From NCBI GenBank assembly GCA_023334545.1, contig JAADVB010000025.1, forward strand, positions 1 to 64,000: a stretch of DNA of 64,000 nt, written 5' to 3'. The notes under the pieces are model-generated. The model was given only the letters and a program-made list of their open reading frames with translations. It was not told where the DNA came from and did no database searches. Position numbers and translations under genes: made by a program. Below, in pieces: positions 63,732 through 64,000 of the stretch. This DNA is from Salisapilia sapeloensis. Lineage: Eukaryota; Oomycota; Peronosporomycetes; Peronosporales; Salisapiliaceae. Within the stretch, counting starts at the first letter, position 1, and every line of letters begins with the position of its first letter.

Positions 63732-63797
63732 GTATTAGGAGATAGCGTAAGGAGGTAATAGAAGATAGCTTCTTTTGCATTTACTCAAAAACCCTCT

Positions 63798-64000
63798 TTA
63801 CATTTTAGCTGAAGGATCATATCGTGGTAACATGGGCAGCTTCCTACATTCACGTTTTAGGTTGCAATTCGGGCAAATACGATACCGATGTGTCTTACTT
63901 GGCATGAAGTCGACGATTTCGGGTTACGGTTGGAACCAAGAAGTCGATGCGATTGTCATCCTCAGTTTCATCTTGCTGTTCTCTTTCCAGATGAGACTCG
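63798..64000 (-). CDS. 3' end of an unrecognised gene (partial, continues off the right edge)
   Basis: C-terminal part of a minus-strand gene. An exon enters from the right edge to 63899 with a frame reading DNRIDFLVPTVTRNRRLHAK. A GTAAGA donor follows, then a 55-bp intron, and a last exon 63843-63798 with the same phase adds KLPMLPRYDPSAKM and a stop. The family is not recognised. The two-exon reading is supported by intron size and phase, but the stretch is short. It would be convergent with the DENN gene. Confidence 0.4.

Noticed and set aside
1-64000. Bacterial-type features such as operons, insertion sequences or CRISPR arrays
   Set aside because: Frequent spliceosomal introns and eukaryotic genes identify nuclear DNA; no repeat array or transposase was seen.

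Overview
The window is nuclear DNA of a compact eukaryote, most likely an oomycete (stramenopile). Supporting signs are the close gene packing, single-exon or few-exon genes with introns mostly of 47 to 65 bp, frequent GTAC splice donors, and above all a 7-TM/TKL-kinase protein of the kind known as a GPCR-bigram in oomycetes. I cannot name the genus. No prokaryotic operons, insertion sequences or CRISPR are present. I rebuilt exon-intron structures by hand from open frames, splice sites, phase agreement and family homology, so exon edges are predictions.

Layout. 1-1126 shows no gene. 1127-7422 (minus): AP-4 sigma, an orphan protein and a SEN1/senataxin-like helicase. 7570-10651 (plus): a D-cysteine desulfhydrase/ACC-deaminase-like enzyme and a WRNIP1/RarA ATPase. 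10792-13705 (minus): a 7-TM receptor fused to a TKL kinase and DEP domain. 14141-19539 (minus): a PH-SAC phosphatase of the FIG4 type and a leucine-rich repeat protein. 19595-24615: three orphans, one with a candidate myristoylation start, and an EAF6 homologue. 24764-25921 (minus): a secreted EGF-like protein with a GPI-like tail. 25922-27650: gene-poor, with a decayed inverted copy of part of SEC15 and an intron-containing tRNA-Tyr. 27908-38391 (minus): SEC15 (13 exons), an alpha/beta hydrolase-like protein with a PDZ-like insertion, the large TFIIIC subunit and TRMO. 38495-40807 (plus): a membrane pseudokinase. 40884-44106: an ABC-F ATPase divergent from ribosomal protein eS24. 44395-44799: a CaaX protein. 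45022-48512: two divergent lung-7TM/GOST paralogues about 100 bp apart. 48579-53244: a tandem-domain GILT thiol reductase, a coiled-coil protein and a tandem beta-repeat protein. 53245-54737 shows no gene. 54738-63731: triple calponin-homology protein, SIRT4-type sirtuin, PP2C phosphatase, mitochondrial PheRS and a DENN-domain protein. A partial gene runs off the right edge.

Most genes are housekeeping: vesicle traffic (AP-4, exocyst, DENN, PH-SAC, GOST), genome maintenance (SEN1, WRNIP1), RNA and translation (TFIIIC, TRMO, eS24, ABC-F, PheRS). The window is not an operon or a single system. The most unusual content is in the signalling and membrane genes: the 7-TM kinase, the pseudokinase, the apparently dead hydrolase with its PDZ-like insert, the divergent GOST pair, the tandem GILT and the tandem beta-repeat protein.
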